Position numbers and translations under genes: made by a program. This document shows, piece by piece, positions 9,977 through 21,727 of a DNA stretch of 64,000 nt. Source of the stretch: Austropuccinia psidii (taxonomy: Eukaryota; Basidiomycota; Pucciniomycetes; Pucciniales; Sphaerophragmiaceae); contig JALGQZ010000013.1 of assembly GCA_023105745.1 (NCBI GenBank), forward strand, positions 20,125,105-20,189,104, in the 5' to 3' direction. Numbering within the stretch: the stretch's first letter is position 1; each line of letters starts with the position of its first letter. A model generated the notes under the pieces. The model was not told the origin of the DNA. It saw nothing but the letters and a program-made list of their open reading frames with translations, and did no database searches.

Positions 9977-11897
9977 TGTGAGCCTTGAGGTATATTTTAC
10001 ATACCCAAATAGGCCACAATTATCTTAAAAAGAAATTTTGAATTATGCAAAACTCATAAGTCATGCATATATCCAAAATTCATCATTTTCAATTTCAGAA
10101 AAGATGAATAACTTTTTATTGAGTAAGTAAATCCATGGATTTAAGACCAGATTTGGATTCTACACAAAAATTCATCTAGGGTAGCTCCATAGAGTGAATA
10201 AGCTCAATTTAAGTATTTGAGGTGGTAAAATGGAAAATACTTCAATACCACATCATTAATACCACATAAAAGATCCGTGAAAATTTTTGTTTTTCTTGAT
10301 TTTTAGCGAAAATAATGGGAAAGTGAGAAATCCCATGTTACATATACACTAAGAATAGTGTTATGCATGTTTTGAGCACTTAATATCATGGTATTCTTAC
10401 ATGGACTTTTGGTACACCCATAGTGGATATCTCACTTTAAGCTTAAATTACTATTTTGACGTAAAAAATAGGCAAGGGGGACAAAAGACATCAAAGAGAG
10501 CCAGGGTACCCAACTTCTGAGGCCTCAGAGGCGTGGATAGCTCCAGAGCATGGATCCATGGCTCATCTTGGCCCAATTGGTAAACTAAAACTCTTTGGGA
10601 ACTTGGTTACCAAGTTACAACTACTGTAAAACATCAGAAAATAGCAAATAACCTGCTATTTTGACGTGCCAAGGAGGTAATGAGCTACTTACACTCCTGT
10701 AACCATGTCAATTACTAATGACTTTCCATGGATAAACCCCAAAAGAGTAATTAAAACCCTTTTGGGACCCATATTCATTGATTTACCTCATAGCAACCAG
10801 CAAAACACTGCTATTTGCAATTCTACGTAGAAATGAGGTAAAACCTTCAAAAATTCATTAAAAATACAATTCTTAATGAATCTTTCTGAAACTTTCAGGA
10901 CGAAAGGAGAACTGTATTATCTATGGTACAACCAAAAAGAATTACAGTTTTACTAGTAAAATTAAAAGTTTTACTTGCAGTCCATTTTTGGATATTCTAC
11001 GTGAAACACTGAATCTTCAAAAATTCACAGTAATTACAACCTGTGATGAAATTGGCAATAACATTGATAACTTTGAGAAATCAATGATTATTTTAGAATA
11101 AAAGAAGATTTACAAGTGTTACTCCTTTTATTCTTAACCATATTGGGGTTGGTAGTCACGTAAAAGCATCAATTAAGTAATTATGATAATCTTACATGAC
11201 AACAGATGATGCAATCAATAATCCAAAAAGGTTTATTGTTTTCTCACTCACTGGTTTTTCAGTTTGCTCCATGGCACGCCTCTGTGAGCTGTTATTGACT
11301 TAAAAGAAGCCTCTTCTTGCTGTTTTTTCCGTATCATCATCTTATCAATTTATTAAATCTTTATTACCAACAAGTAAGTATTAGTTCAACTATTCTTAAG
11401 TGTTTTAATTCTTTCAGAATCAATCAGAAAGACGTGAAATCATAGAATCCAACTATATATTGTTGTAATACTGTTATAAATCCTTTTGATCCCTTAAATC
11501 CACAATTCCACGTCAAATTTCTCTACTTTTATTATCAATAAGTTCTTTGGAGTATTAGTGAGTCATTTATCTTTAATTCTTAAAGTTTTTCTCTAGTAAT
11601 AGTTTTCTTCAAGAATTATCTTTATAATTATTCTTGCAAAAGATAATTATATATTAAAATAATTTTATTATTTTAATAAAGAAGTTTTTATTATTAAATT
11701 CTTCTTGTAATTGATTCTTGTAGACAATTACTTGCTCACTGTTAAAATCACTAGTAGTGCTTAACACGTGAAAGAAATAATTTTTTAATTATTTAATTGT
11801 GGTTATAATAATATTTTATTATTATATTTCATAAGAACAGACATAGTACTGTTGATTAATAGTAATATTATCATCAGTTTCATAGTCACATCTTACA
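9977..11897 (+). repeat. Element A 3' LTR
   Basis: The 1921-bp LTR is collinear with the 5' LTR at a constant offset of 8465. I found two base differences by eye. The ends are TGTGAGCC and TCTTACA. Confidence 0.95.
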
Positions 11898-11902
11898 TCC
11901 TT
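11898..11902. repeat. Target site duplication of element A, right copy (TCCTT)
   Basis: This is an exact match to 1507-1511. Confidence 0.95.
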
Positions 11903-12595
11903 GGAACGTCAAAATAGCAGGTTATTTGCTATTTTCTTAAGATTTACAGTAGTTGTAACATGGTAACCAAGTTCCCAAAGGGTTTTAGTTTACCAATTAG
12001 GCCAAGATCAGCCATGGATCCATGATTTGGAGCTGTCTATGCCTCTGAGGGCTCAGAAGTTGGGTACCCTGGCTCTCTTTGATGTCTTTTGTCCCCTTTG
12101 CCTATTTTTCACATCAAAATAGAAATTTAAGCTTAAAGTGAGATATCCACTATGGGTGTACCAAACGTCCTTGTAAGAATAACATGATATTAAGTTCTCA
12201 AAACATGCATAACACTATTCTTAGTGTATATGTAACATGGGGTTTCTCACATTCCCATTATTTTGGTGTGAAATTAAGAAAAAGAAAAATTTTCATGGAT
12301 CTTTTATGTGGTAATCATGATGTGGTATTGAATTATTTTCCATTTTACCACCTCAAAGAGTTAATTTGAGCTTATTCACTCTATGGAGCTACCCTAGGTG
12401 AATTTTTATGTAGAATCCAAATTGGCCCTAAATCCATGGATTTACCTACTCAATAAAAACTTATTCATCTTTTCTGAAATCAAAAATGATGAATCTTGGA
12501 TATATGCATGACTTATGAGTTATGCATAATTCAAAATTTATTTTTAAGATAATTGTGGCCTATTTGGGTATATAAAATATAACTCAAGGCTCACA
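11903..12595 (-). mobile_element. Solo LTR B, right part (older A-family LTR, antisense)
   Basis: This is the reverse complement of the first part of the A-family LTR. It ends at CTCAAGGCTCACA, the inverted LTR start TGTGAGCCTTGAG. It continues the left part (286-1511) without overlap or gap once element A and one TCCTT are removed. Divergence from A is obvious by eye. Small open frames in it are chance. Confidence 0.9.
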
Positions 12596-12600
12596 TTGGG
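12596..12600. repeat. Target site duplication of solo LTR B, right copy (TTGGG)
   Basis: This is an exact match to 281-285. Confidence 0.85.
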
Positions 12601-13185
12601 CCAGGCTTTTTAGGATATAATGAGTGGAAATCTTTGACAAGGTCTGGTGAGTTGGTAAGGTTGGAATCTGGTTCCCAAGTTGTTCTTTTGGGCACTTCAT
12701 TGAATACTTTCCACTCTAGAAGATACCATAATTTCAATCTTTTGAGTTTTGAGTCCAGAACCTGAGCCACTTCCCATTCTTCTTGCTCCTCCACTAAGAT
12801 TGGTGGTGGTGGCAGTTGATTTGGATCTAGGATACTTGACTTCTTGACCAGTTCTAGTAATGATACATGGAAGACAGGGTGAACTGACTTCCATTTCAAA
12901 GGCAACTTGAGGTGGTAGGCATGCCTTCCAGCTTTCTTCAAGACTTTAAAGGGTCCCAACCCTCTTTCTGAAAGCTTCTTGGTGGGTATTGTGGTCTTGA
13001 TATTCTTGGAAGCTGGGCATACCTTGTTCCCAGGTTGTAAATCATGTGCAATCATCCTATTTCTATATGAAGACTTCTTGCATCTCCTTATTTCTGACTT
13101 TAACTCTTCTTTGACTACTTGCTATACTGATTGGAGTTTTGCTGACAACTTTCCAGAAGGTAAACCTTGAGAAATGTGGATTAAG
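12601..13185 (-). pseudogene. Element C integrase C terminus with chromodomain
   Basis: The frame at 13055-12601 carries the integrase C-terminal GPF-type segment (LGPFKVLKKAGRHAYHLKLP), then KSVHPVFHVSLL, as in Tf-type chromovirus integrases. A chromodomain follows (WEVAQVLDSK, WYLLEWK, TTWEPDSNL). Chromodomains are thought to steer integration to marked chromatin. The apparent stop at 12591 lies in inserted LTR B, so the original stop was further on (about 200, minus). Upstream, 13185-13056 is the same gene in decayed form. Confidence 0.85.
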
Positions 13186-14172
13186 TTAAAGCTTGGATTT
13201 CTTCCAGAAATGGTGAAAAAGGTGATTGGTTTGTTGATGAGTGTTCTGCATTATTATAGTCAAATTCAGCCAGAGGGAGCAAGGTGTGTGAGGCATCTTG
13301 ATGGTAACTGACATAAATCCAAAGATACTGTTCTAGAATCTGATTTACCCTCTCTGTCTGTCCATCTGTTTAAGGAAGAAAGGCATTTGAAAGAATTATT
13401 GATATTTTGAGCTTCTGACAGATTTGAGTCCAAAATGATGAAAAAAATAAAGATCCTCTATCACTAACAATACTGGCTGGAACACTATGTTTTGGAAAAG
13501 ACATGGTTAATGGAGATTTGAGCTAAGTCCAGGGAAGTAATTGCTCCATTAGGTAGAATGAAGCTTTCCAGTTTTGAAAACCTTCCCACAACTACTAAAA
13601 TTGAATCAAAGCTGTTTGACAATTAAAATTTAGTGATAAAGTCCATTGATAAGGAATTACAAGGACCAGATGGAATTTGAAGAGGCTTGTGTAACCCAAA
13701 CTCCTTATTATGAATGTTCTTGTTTCTTGAAGATTGCAGAAATGAGGACACATAGTCCTTAATTAATTGATTCATTCTATCCCAATAAAAAGACCTCTTA
13801 ATTAGTTTGAGGTTCTTCTGCTGGCCAGGAGGGCCAGGCATTGGTGGGTCATGATGCCTTTGAAGAATATTCAGTTGGATTTCTTCATTTCTTGGGATTA
13901 CCACTCTATCTTTGAATAACAGTAACTTGGCTCGAGGTTCAAGAGTATAATATGAAATTGATTCACCTCTTGCAGAAGGGTTGAGTATTTCCTTGTAGTC
14001 TTTGTCTTGCAATACTTCTTTTTGAATCTGTTCAACTAAGTCTGAGAATATTTCAACCTTTATTGAGAAGAATCTTGACTCATGAATTCCATCTTGCTTG
14101 ATTACTTGATGAACATTTTGAGGATTTTTGATGATGAAGTCCACACCTCTCTGGGTACACGTCATGCCAACA
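13186..14172 (-). pseudogene. Element C integrase zinc module and DDE core (broken)
   Basis: The 13623-14172 part of a minus-strand frame gives the HHCC module (about 13880-13690: HHDPPMPGPPGQQKNL, then YVSSFLQSSRNKN). Both cysteines of the CX2C pair are replaced (F and S), so the zinc site is lost. It ends with the first catalytic aspartate (SMDFITKF). A stop follows, and then shifted frames give ITSLDLAQ, the second aspartate (VSDRGSLFFSSFW) and the glutamate (TDGQTERVNQILEQYLW). All three DDE residues can be seen, but in more than one frame and between stops. The gene is non-functional. Confidence 0.8.
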
Positions 14173-15573
14173 TCACAAGGCATCTGATAAAGGGGCCAGC
14201 CTTCCTGGGTGGTAAGTGATAGTGAACTGAAACTCAGAAAGTAATTCATCCCAATGGGCCTGATTACAAGGAAGAACTTTGGAAGAACTGAAATACTGAA
14301 GAGAAGAGTGGTCTGTAAAGACCTCAAAAGAATTGAAAAGCAAAAGAAGAAAATCCCTCAAGTGCTTGAGAGCCCAAACTATGCCAAGGAATTCTTTTTC
14401 ATGAACTTCATAGTTCAGCTCAGCTGGTAGAAGCTTGCAACTATCAAATGCAATGGGATGCTTTCCTGAGTCATTTACCTGACTCAGTACAGCAGCTAAG
14501 GCATAATCAGACGCATTGGTTTCTACAATAGTTTGTAGAGAAGGATTGAAATGATAGAGGATAGGAGCAGTGGTGAAATCTTCTTTGAGTATTTTAAACT
14601 GACTAAGAGCTTCCTCATTGAAGATAAAAGGAGAGTCTTTTTTGAGGAGGGAAGTGAGAGTAGTGATTTTTTTTGGAGTAATTTTCAATGAAACAAAAAT
14701 AGACATTGGAAAAGCCAAAAAAGGATTGAAGGGCTGTGGCCAACTGAGGATTTGTTCAGCTTTTGAAGAATCCATCTTGAGGCCATCACTTGAGACAAAA
14801 TAGCCCAAGTATTCCACCCTTCAGGCATGGAATACACACTTTGAGGCTTTGGAAAACAATTTATTTTCCCTCATTATTTGAAGGAAAGAGGCCACATGTC
14901 TGACATGTTCCTCCTCAGAACTAGAGAAGACCATAATATCATCTAAATAATCTACAACAAAAATGTCCAAGAAATCTTCAAATATATCATTAACAAGATT
15001 ATGGAAGGACACAGTAGTGTTGTTAAGGCCAAATGGCTTAAGCAAACACTCATAACTACCATATTCAGTTCTAAAGGTAGTTAATTTCTCATCCCCTGCT
15101 TTTATTCTCAGGAGATTATATGCACCACGTAGATATATCTTGGAGAAGATAGTGGAACTGTTGAATGGGGTAATAATCTGGTTCATAGGAGGAACAGGAT
15201 ACCTGTTCTTCCTAGTGACAGCATTGAGTTTTCAGTAGTCAAAACACAAACGACAGCCACCATTGTTTTTCTTGACAAAAAGGACAGGTGCTCCTGTTGA
15301 AGTGGAGCTTGGCCTAATGAAAACTTGTTCCACATTCTCTGAGCTGTAGGCCCATAGTGTTTCTGACTCTTGATTTGATAATGAGTAGATAGCACCAACT
15401 GGAGGAAGAAGACCCTCAAATTCAATATTGTGAGCACAGGCGAAGTGTGGAGGAAGTTTCTCTGCATTTAACTTGGAGAAGAAATTAAAATATTGGTGAT
15501 AAGCAGGAGAGACTACCTTCAGCACAGTTTCAATCTCTTCTGGCTGTTCCTTCTCATCCCACTGCTCCTCCAT
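14173..15573 (-). pseudogene. Element C reverse transcriptase and RNase H (broken)
   Basis: The frame 15573-15232 has the N-terminal RT segment with STGAPVLFVKKNNGGCRLC. Then 15186-14821 has the palm region (YLRGAYNLLRI, TEYGSYECLLKPFGLNN) and the catalytic YLDD within VVDYLDDIMVFSS. Then 14817-14173 has the connection (MEYLGYFVSSDGLKMD) and RNase H (ETNASDYALAAVLSQ, EKEFLGIVWALKHLRDFL, FTDHSSLQYF). RNase H has lost its first aspartate context (usual TDAS is here ETNAS). Stops and frame changes separate the parts. The order matches Ty3/gypsy and continues into the integrase at 14172. Confidence 0.88.
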
Positions 15574-16250
15574 AAATGCATGAAGGTTAAAGGAGGAAGG
15601 TCTGTATTCCTTTGAAAACGATGAAGTGAAGGTATAGCAACATCTTCTACAACATCTTTCAGCTTTTGGAATAGTTTATCTATTGATGTAAGTAATGACT
15701 GAAAGGGCATGATGGGAGGGATGTGGACAGAAGGAGGAAAAAAGGGTGTCTTAAGTTCACCAACCAGAGAAACACTGTTGAAAGAAATGGCTGAGTCATT
15801 AGTAGTAAAAGATTTGATACCACTAAAATACTTATGACTAGAATCATAGGTGATCAATCCATTTTTCAAATCCATAATGGGATTAAAATGGTATAGGAAA
15901 TCATAGCCCAATAGTAGGTCTTCTCCTTCGGGTGAATCTATGATAAAGAACTCCCATTCAAAGCTTGGGAAGGAAGGAAAGTAAACTAACCACTTGGTAT
16001 AATGAGTGATCAACAAGGCAGGGGATTCATTTGAATCCATAATGAGGGAGGAATCTTTTCAGGGAGCTCTGACACAGTCAATGAGTACTTGAAAACAAAA
16101 TTCTGTGCAATAAAAGAGTTTGTAGAACCAGAATCAATGAGAATACTCTAAAAGATATCAGAGACAGAAGGAAAAATTAGAAATTTTAAAACTTTCTTGA
16201 CACTATTATTCACATTGCACAATTCTGCTCTTGAAAGACATACGTGAGAA
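15519..16250 (-). pseudogene. Element C aspartic protease region (broken)
   Basis: The frame 16040-15519 contains WEFFIIDSPEGEDLLLGYDFLYHFNP, quoted here as WEFFIID and LLLGYDFLYHFNP, the second half of a retropepsin domain ending in LLGYDFL. The usual D-S/T-G catalytic motif should lie upstream at about 16050-16150. There the sequence still resembles ...ALIDSGSTN (plus strand GAACCAGAATCAATGAG near 16125) but with stops. It lies between the gag tail and RT, as expected for this element. Confidence 0.65.
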
Positions 16251-16254
16251 CCAT

Positions 16255-16327
16255 TGAACACATCATGATTTCCACTCAGGCCTTTCCCTGACTGCTAGGG
16301 AAGCCTCTTGATTATCCAGGTCTGTTC
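16255..16327 (-). pseudogene. Element C gag C-terminal tail, cut off by element D
   Basis: Read on the minus strand from the D insertion point, this gives QNRPG, stop, SRGFPSSQGKA, stop. It continues the zinc-knuckle end of the C gag at 26414-26470 once D and one target duplication are removed. The sequence agrees with the C-terminal tail I recall for this Gag family, except for one nonsense change. Confidence 0.75.
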
Positions 16328-16332
16328 TGGGG
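16328..16332. repeat. Target site duplication of element D, left copy (TGGGG)
   Basis: TGGGG pairs with TGGGA at 26414-26418, four of five bases. The mismatch fits decay of an old insertion. The reading frame of C gag across the site supports the assignment. Confidence 0.7.
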
Positions 16333-18155
16333 TGTAAGATGTGGATATGAAACTTTGATTAAAAATCAAGTACGTTTCCTGTCCTCAAAATTTGTATAAG
16401 GTAAAAAAAATCAATTAAAAATAGTAAGAAATATTATTTTTAAGAAGAAATACGCCAATTTTATTGTTTATAACTTTATTAGTATAAAACAATAATATTA
16501 TAAAAATTTATTGTTTTACCAACAATAAAAATTTATCCAAAAAATACTCTACAAGAGATATTTTAAGGCTACAAAAGAAATTTCTTCAAAAGCAATTTCA
16601 ATTTGAATTAATTGAGTAAATAACTGCAAGCAATTAATTAAAGAACAAATTCTTTAAAAAGAATATTAAAGAGAAAACACACCCAAAAGTGACCAGAGTG
16701 AATTTGGAAACAAAGTGACGAAGTTAACAGTGATGAAAGATGCTTTAATTCACTTTTGGGGTGGTTCAGGGGTAAAATGATTATAAGAGTTACAAACAAT
16801 GATTGTAGTGATTTTTTCACGTGGCTTAAAGGTTCAAAATAATTTTAAAAAGGTGGTTGGAATCTTTTCTTGATTGGTTTTAACAGTGTTTCAACCAATT
16901 AATAAAAGGAAAAGATTCTAACATGAAGAGAAAAGTGGGGCAAAGAAGACATTCTTTTATAGCCACCAATTTTCTTACTCCAAAAGTAAAATTTACTCTT
17001 GTCAGTTGTGAAAAACAGTCTTACAACAGAAAAGCCAATTTTGGCATCATTGAACCCTGATTTGGACCAACAAAGGGCTGGTTTAAGCCATTTTTAGCCA
17101 TTTTAGACCCTTAAATCAGCCATTACTAAAGCAATACCTTGTCTAGAGCCTTCAAAACACATTAGAATTTCTGTAAGAGGCGTAGAAAACAGTTAAAACA
17201 GTTTTTGCTAAGTTTGTTTTATCTTAAGGGTAGTTTTACCCTTTTGGCAACAGCTAAAACTACCCCAGTTGGTATCAAAACCTCATCATCAATTGAGTCC
17301 ACAGACCCTGTAACTCAATTCCAGGCCAAAAGTGATGAACCTTTGCGTGAATTTTGACATCCCACGCCTGTTGGCAAGGAATTTGGGGGTCTAGCTCCCC
17401 CTTAGAGCTAGAGTTACTTTTCCCCCCCAATTTTAATCTTTCCAATTTATTTTTTCCTTTAATTCCTCATCATGTATTATACTTATAATTTACATATGTA
17501 ATTAAATTAAATTGTACAGTACAATACAGTAATAATTGACACCTCATATGTAAATCAAAGTTCACTTATGTAATACACGCGCGCATTTTGACATTTCAAT
17601 TGAATTCAATTGAAAATACTTCAATTCCTCATAACTTCTAAACTAAACACAACACCTCAATTTTAACACAAAAATTGATGGTTAACAACACATGTGGTGT
17701 GAATTTAAATTAGAGTTTTGAGGATTTTCAACTTTTGTATTGAAAATACCAAAAACTTAATTTAAGCTTTTTTAGAGTTGAGTAACAAAAATTTCACTCG
17801 GAGGTGACCCCACCTAATTTTTTATGAGGAATCAAATGGTGAAAGAGTTTTGCTATTTTTATTTATTGGATAAAAAGTTATAATAATTTTTATTTAACTT
17901 TTTTCCAAATTTATTTAATTTTTTACAATTTTATTAAAAATTCACTTTTACTTAATTTTTTCAAGTATAAAGGTAATTTTACATTTTCAAAATTTAATGT
18001 AATTTTATTTTTTAATTGTAATTAAATTTTTAATTTTATATTTATATTTTGATTTGCATTTTAATAATATAAATCAATTCATTTTATTTATATTTATATG
18101 TTAATTTTGCATTTTGTGGTCTTTTGGGTATATGAAATTACATCTAAGGCTCACA
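16333..18155 (-). repeat. Element D 3' LTR
   Basis: The 1823-bp LTR begins on the plus strand with TGTAAGATGTGGATATG (inverted LTR end) and ends at CTAAGGCTCACA (inverted LTR start). It is collinear with 24580-26413. Two further copies of this LTR family are in the window, at 40185-42010 and 47752-49572. Confidence 0.92.
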
Positions 18156-18167
18156 TTCCCTCCCCCT
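18156..18167 (-). other. Element D polypurine tract
   Basis: On the minus strand AGGGGGAGGGAA abuts the 3' LTR. Confidence 0.85.
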
Positions 18168-18179
18168 AAAAAAAGAATA

Positions 18180-19636
18180 TTACTTTGTAATATTGGTATT
18201 TCTAGTGTGTCTGAATCTCCTGAGGAGTTTGGTAGCCTCTGGTATATCTTTTTCTTCTAACCATTCATTTTCAAAAGCTGGGTCACTGTACATAACAAGG
18301 TATTCCCTTACTTTCTTGGTTCTTAATTTTCTTTCTTTAAGAACTTTGGTAATTTTCTTAGTACCAGATGTCTCAATAGGAGGTATAACTTGGGGAACTT
18401 TATTCATCAAGGGAAATTTCTCTGCATCACTAGATTTATATAGCTTCACCAAGCTCACTGGAGATGTAGGATGCCTATTACTAAGTTCTTCATATAATTC
18501 TACTTCAACAGCATTTTCCCCATGGAGGGCTTTAATGACAAAAGTTCCTGCAAAGGTATCTTTGAGCTTTTTACATCCTTCGATGTTATTGAAGTTTGTA
18601 GTGGATACTAGTATTAAATCCCCTACTTTGAAATCTGGAGTGGCATGAGATTTGTCCCATTTATCTTTAGCATATGCAAATGAGTCTTCCATGCACCTTA
18701 CTGCATGCTTTCTGGCTCTGTCTAGCATTCCTTTGAAGCTGGCAGCTGTAGGATGTATTTCAACCAAATCTTTCCTTAAAGAATCTTGGGGTAATTTGGG
18801 ATTCCATTCTTTTTGCAAAATAGCAGGAGTCTCATTGGTACTGGCATGAATGGAAGTTTTGTATGCCAGTTCCAGTGCGGGTAGAAGAGTACACCAATCA
18901 TGGGTGAAACCATCACTATCTTTCAATTCAAGGCCATATGCACAAAATCTTCTTACCATGTCCTCTAAGGTTTGGATCATCCTTTCAGCCAGGCCATCAG
19001 TTTGTGGGTGGTAGGCTGTAGAGAAAGACAGTTTAGTGCCAAATAATTAGTGAAGATTTGTCCATAGTGCTGAAGTGAATTTTGGATCCCTATCACTAAT
19101 GATATTTGTAAATATCCCAGTCCACAACACTACTCTGTTCCATATCGGAAGAGCTGTATCCATGGCTGTATCATCCTTGCGACATCGTAAAAATATTGGA
19201 GTTTTACTAAATCTGTCCACAATTACTAGGCAAGCATTGTAACTCCTGTCACCTCCTGGTGGTGGGCCAGTTACCCAATCCATATGGACAATCTCCTAAG
19301 GTCTGGTGGGTTCTTGGATTTTGATCATATTTCCAAGTCTTTTGGCAGTGGATTTATTTGCTTTTTGACATCTGTCACAGGTTTTGCAATACTCTGCAAC
19401 ATCTCTTTGCCACATTGGCCACCATATGCAGGTCTTTACTTTCTCTCTTGTTCTGTCTTCTGACAGATGTCCTGAAAAGGGGCTATCATGGCATTCTTTC
19501 AGTACAAGATTGATTAATGACCTGTCTACAACTTTCATGACACATGTGTGCTTGGTTCTGTGGTAAATTATACCATCCAGTAGGTGAAATCTTGCTTCAT
19601 CATAAGATTTTTTCCATACTTCATCCAAGGCATGTA
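18180..19636 (-). pseudogene. Element D integrase and chromodomain (broken)
   Basis: Three minus-strand frames in one phase (19628-19296, 19283-19047, 18980-18180) together give the HHCC module ([14 protein letters not shown] ... CKTCDRCQ), the DDE core ([22 protein letters not shown], and the region leading to [12 protein letters not shown]), and a C-terminal chromodomain (VREYLVMYSDPAFENEW). The segment 19040-18981 with [10 protein letters not shown] is present but follows a stop. This phase differs from that of the upstream RT and gag, so a frameshift lies near 19630-19640. The stop at 18180 is the likely natural end. Confidence 0.9.
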
Positions 19637-21481
19637 TTAGAGATTGTCTTTACAGTCTTTTTTAAGTAGTTGGAATAAGATGCTACAATTCGTATCTTGA
19701 GTGTAACTATTCCTGAATTCTTCAAATAAGGTGGTTTTCAAGTCCGTAACACTTATTCCTTCTATTGGGATTTGTGGTGAAGCTTCTTCTGGCACACAAG
19801 CAGTATTATCAATATTATTTTGTAATGGCCATCTTCTTAGTCCATCTGCATTCTTATGAATATTTTCATCCTTATGAACAATAGTCATATTGCCTCTGTA
19901 TTCTTTCATGGCTATTTGCCATCTGAGCATATGTCTGTTGGGTGTTTTCATGTTTAAAAGTGACTTGACAGCTGTACAATCTGTTATCACCTCAAAAACA
20001 CATCCCTCCAAGAAGTAGTTTAATATTTCCAAGGCCCAGAAAAGGCATAGACATTCCATTTGACTTGCTCCATATCTGGCTTCAGTTGGTTTGATCTGTC
20101 TGGATATGAAACATATGGGTCCTTCTACAGGTTTATCATTTATGATCTGAACTTGGTGAAGTGCAGCACCTAGTTCATCCCCTGATGCATCAATATAAAA
20201 TTCAAAAGGCAATTTAAAGTCTGGCATCAGTAAGAGTGGAGCAGTGGTCAAGGCTTCTCTTAGAGACTCAAAAGCTTTGACTCTGTCAACAGTAATTTCA
20301 AATACTGTGTCTTTGTCACACAATTTATAAAGTGGTCTTCCTATGGATGCAAAATATTTAATGTGTTACCTGTAATATCCTGTAAAACCTAAGAATGACT
20401 GAATTTCCTTCTTATTCTGAGGCATGGGTTTTAGCAATACTGCTGCAACTTTGTTTTTGTCAATTCCAAGGGACAAACCAGATACAACATGTCCTAGTGC
20501 TTTAAGTTCTTTAAATCCAAAATGACATTTCTTCAAGGAGATTTTCATGTTTACTGATTGAATTTCTGTCAAAACTCTGGACAATCTGTACATGTGCTCC
20601 TCCCAAGTTTTGGAACAGACAATAATGTCATCAATTTCAATGATCAACCATCCTTCTGAGAGTTCTTCTGGGAAGATTTCATTCATCATTCTTTGGAAGT
20701 GTGAAGGTGCATTTTTGATAACAAAGGGAATCCTCAAGTATTCATACACTCCACAATGAACAATAATTCTCAAGTATTTTCTTGCTCTTGGTGTCACCAT
20801 ATTTTGATGGAATCCCTTGAGGGCATCCATAGTGGTTATGTACACTGCTTGAGATTTTTGAGTAAGGGAAATTTGGATTTTTGGTATTGGGTATCTATCA
20901 GGCACAGTGTAAGTGTTCAGAGCTCTAAAGTTCTCAACCATTCTAGATTTTCCATTATGCCATGCCACTATGACTGGTGTAGTTATTTCTACTTGTTCAT
21001 TGTAGCTTACTTTTCTTATTACACCAAGGTCCATAAGTTCTTTGATATGAATTTCTAGAGCTTCTCTTAATTTTGGACTTGCTGGATATGCAGGTCTTCT
21101 TAAGAGTGGTGGATAAGGTCTCTCAATGTTAAGAATGATGTCAACTTCATGACCTATAATTGCTCCTAGAGGTTCTTTGTCTGAAGCAAATGCTCCTCTG
21201 TGGTCATACAAAAGGGAAGAAAGTTCATTTTCCTGTTTATTGGTCAAATGAAGGCTTATTTCAGCTTCATTTAATTGTTCAGACTTGAATTTCTCTAACT
21301 CTAAGATGACTGGTGATAATTTCTTTACTTTAAATTGTCTTTTAAATGGTAAAAAGGCAAATTTTTGGCGCTTATTGTCTCCAATAGTAAAGTATCTGTC
21401 TTTATTGTTATGCAAATCTATCCCATAAATGATTAAATAGTCATTTCCCAATATAAAATGGGTACTAGAGCAATTTTCCAT
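19637..21481 (-). pseudogene. Element D reverse transcriptase and RNase H (broken)
   Basis: The frame 21481-20366 carries the end of the protease region (ILGNDYL), then RT ([43 protein letters not shown]). Its catalytic box reads EIDD instead of YIDD (codon 20636-20638), a change that would disable the polymerase. A stop near 20366 separates the RNase H frame 20323-19637 ([54 protein letters not shown]). All these pieces are in the same phase as the D gag, so the damage here is nonsense mutation. Confidence 0.92.
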
Positions 21482-21490
21482 AATAACGAA

Positions 21491-21718
21491 TTAAATTTTG
21501 AATCTTAAATTCCTATTTATGTGTGGGAATATGACATTGGTCTCAAAAATTCCTAATGATTTCATTGGATTACTTGCACTATTGAATTTTATACAATCAA
21601 TTGGTAACAATTGGTCTTCAAAATTTAGTACACAAGTATTAAGAACAGATTTTCCAACACAAGAGCAGAAGGCTCCTGGGTCAAGCAAAAGTTTGGTGGG
21701 CTTGTTGTCAATCACCAC
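21491..21718 (-). pseudogene. Element D protease region (broken)
   Basis: The frame has KLLLDPGAFCSCVGK where element A has [16 protein letters not shown] in place of DTG or DSG is unusual for a retropepsin. A stop on each side isolates this frame, but it is in phase with gag and RT. Confidence 0.85.
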
Positions 21719-21727
21719 TTCTGTTAT

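Larger units (their letters stand above)
1512..11897 (+). mobile_element. Element A: intact Ty3/gypsy chromovirus-type retrotransposon
   Basis: The 10,386-bp element has two 1921-bp LTRs (TGTGAGCC...TCTTACA), a primer-binding site directly after the 5' LTR, a purine tract directly before the 3' LTR, a perfect TCCTT duplication and one uninterrupted Gag-Pol frame. Domain order is Gag, zinc knuckle, protease, RT, RNase H, integrase, chromodomain, which is the Ty3/gypsy order. Comparing the LTRs by eye I found two substitutions, at LTR positions corresponding to 1710/10175 (C/T) and 2437/10902 (T/G). The insertion is therefore recent and the element is probably competent. It sits in antisense to the older solo LTR of its own family. 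Confidence 0.95.
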
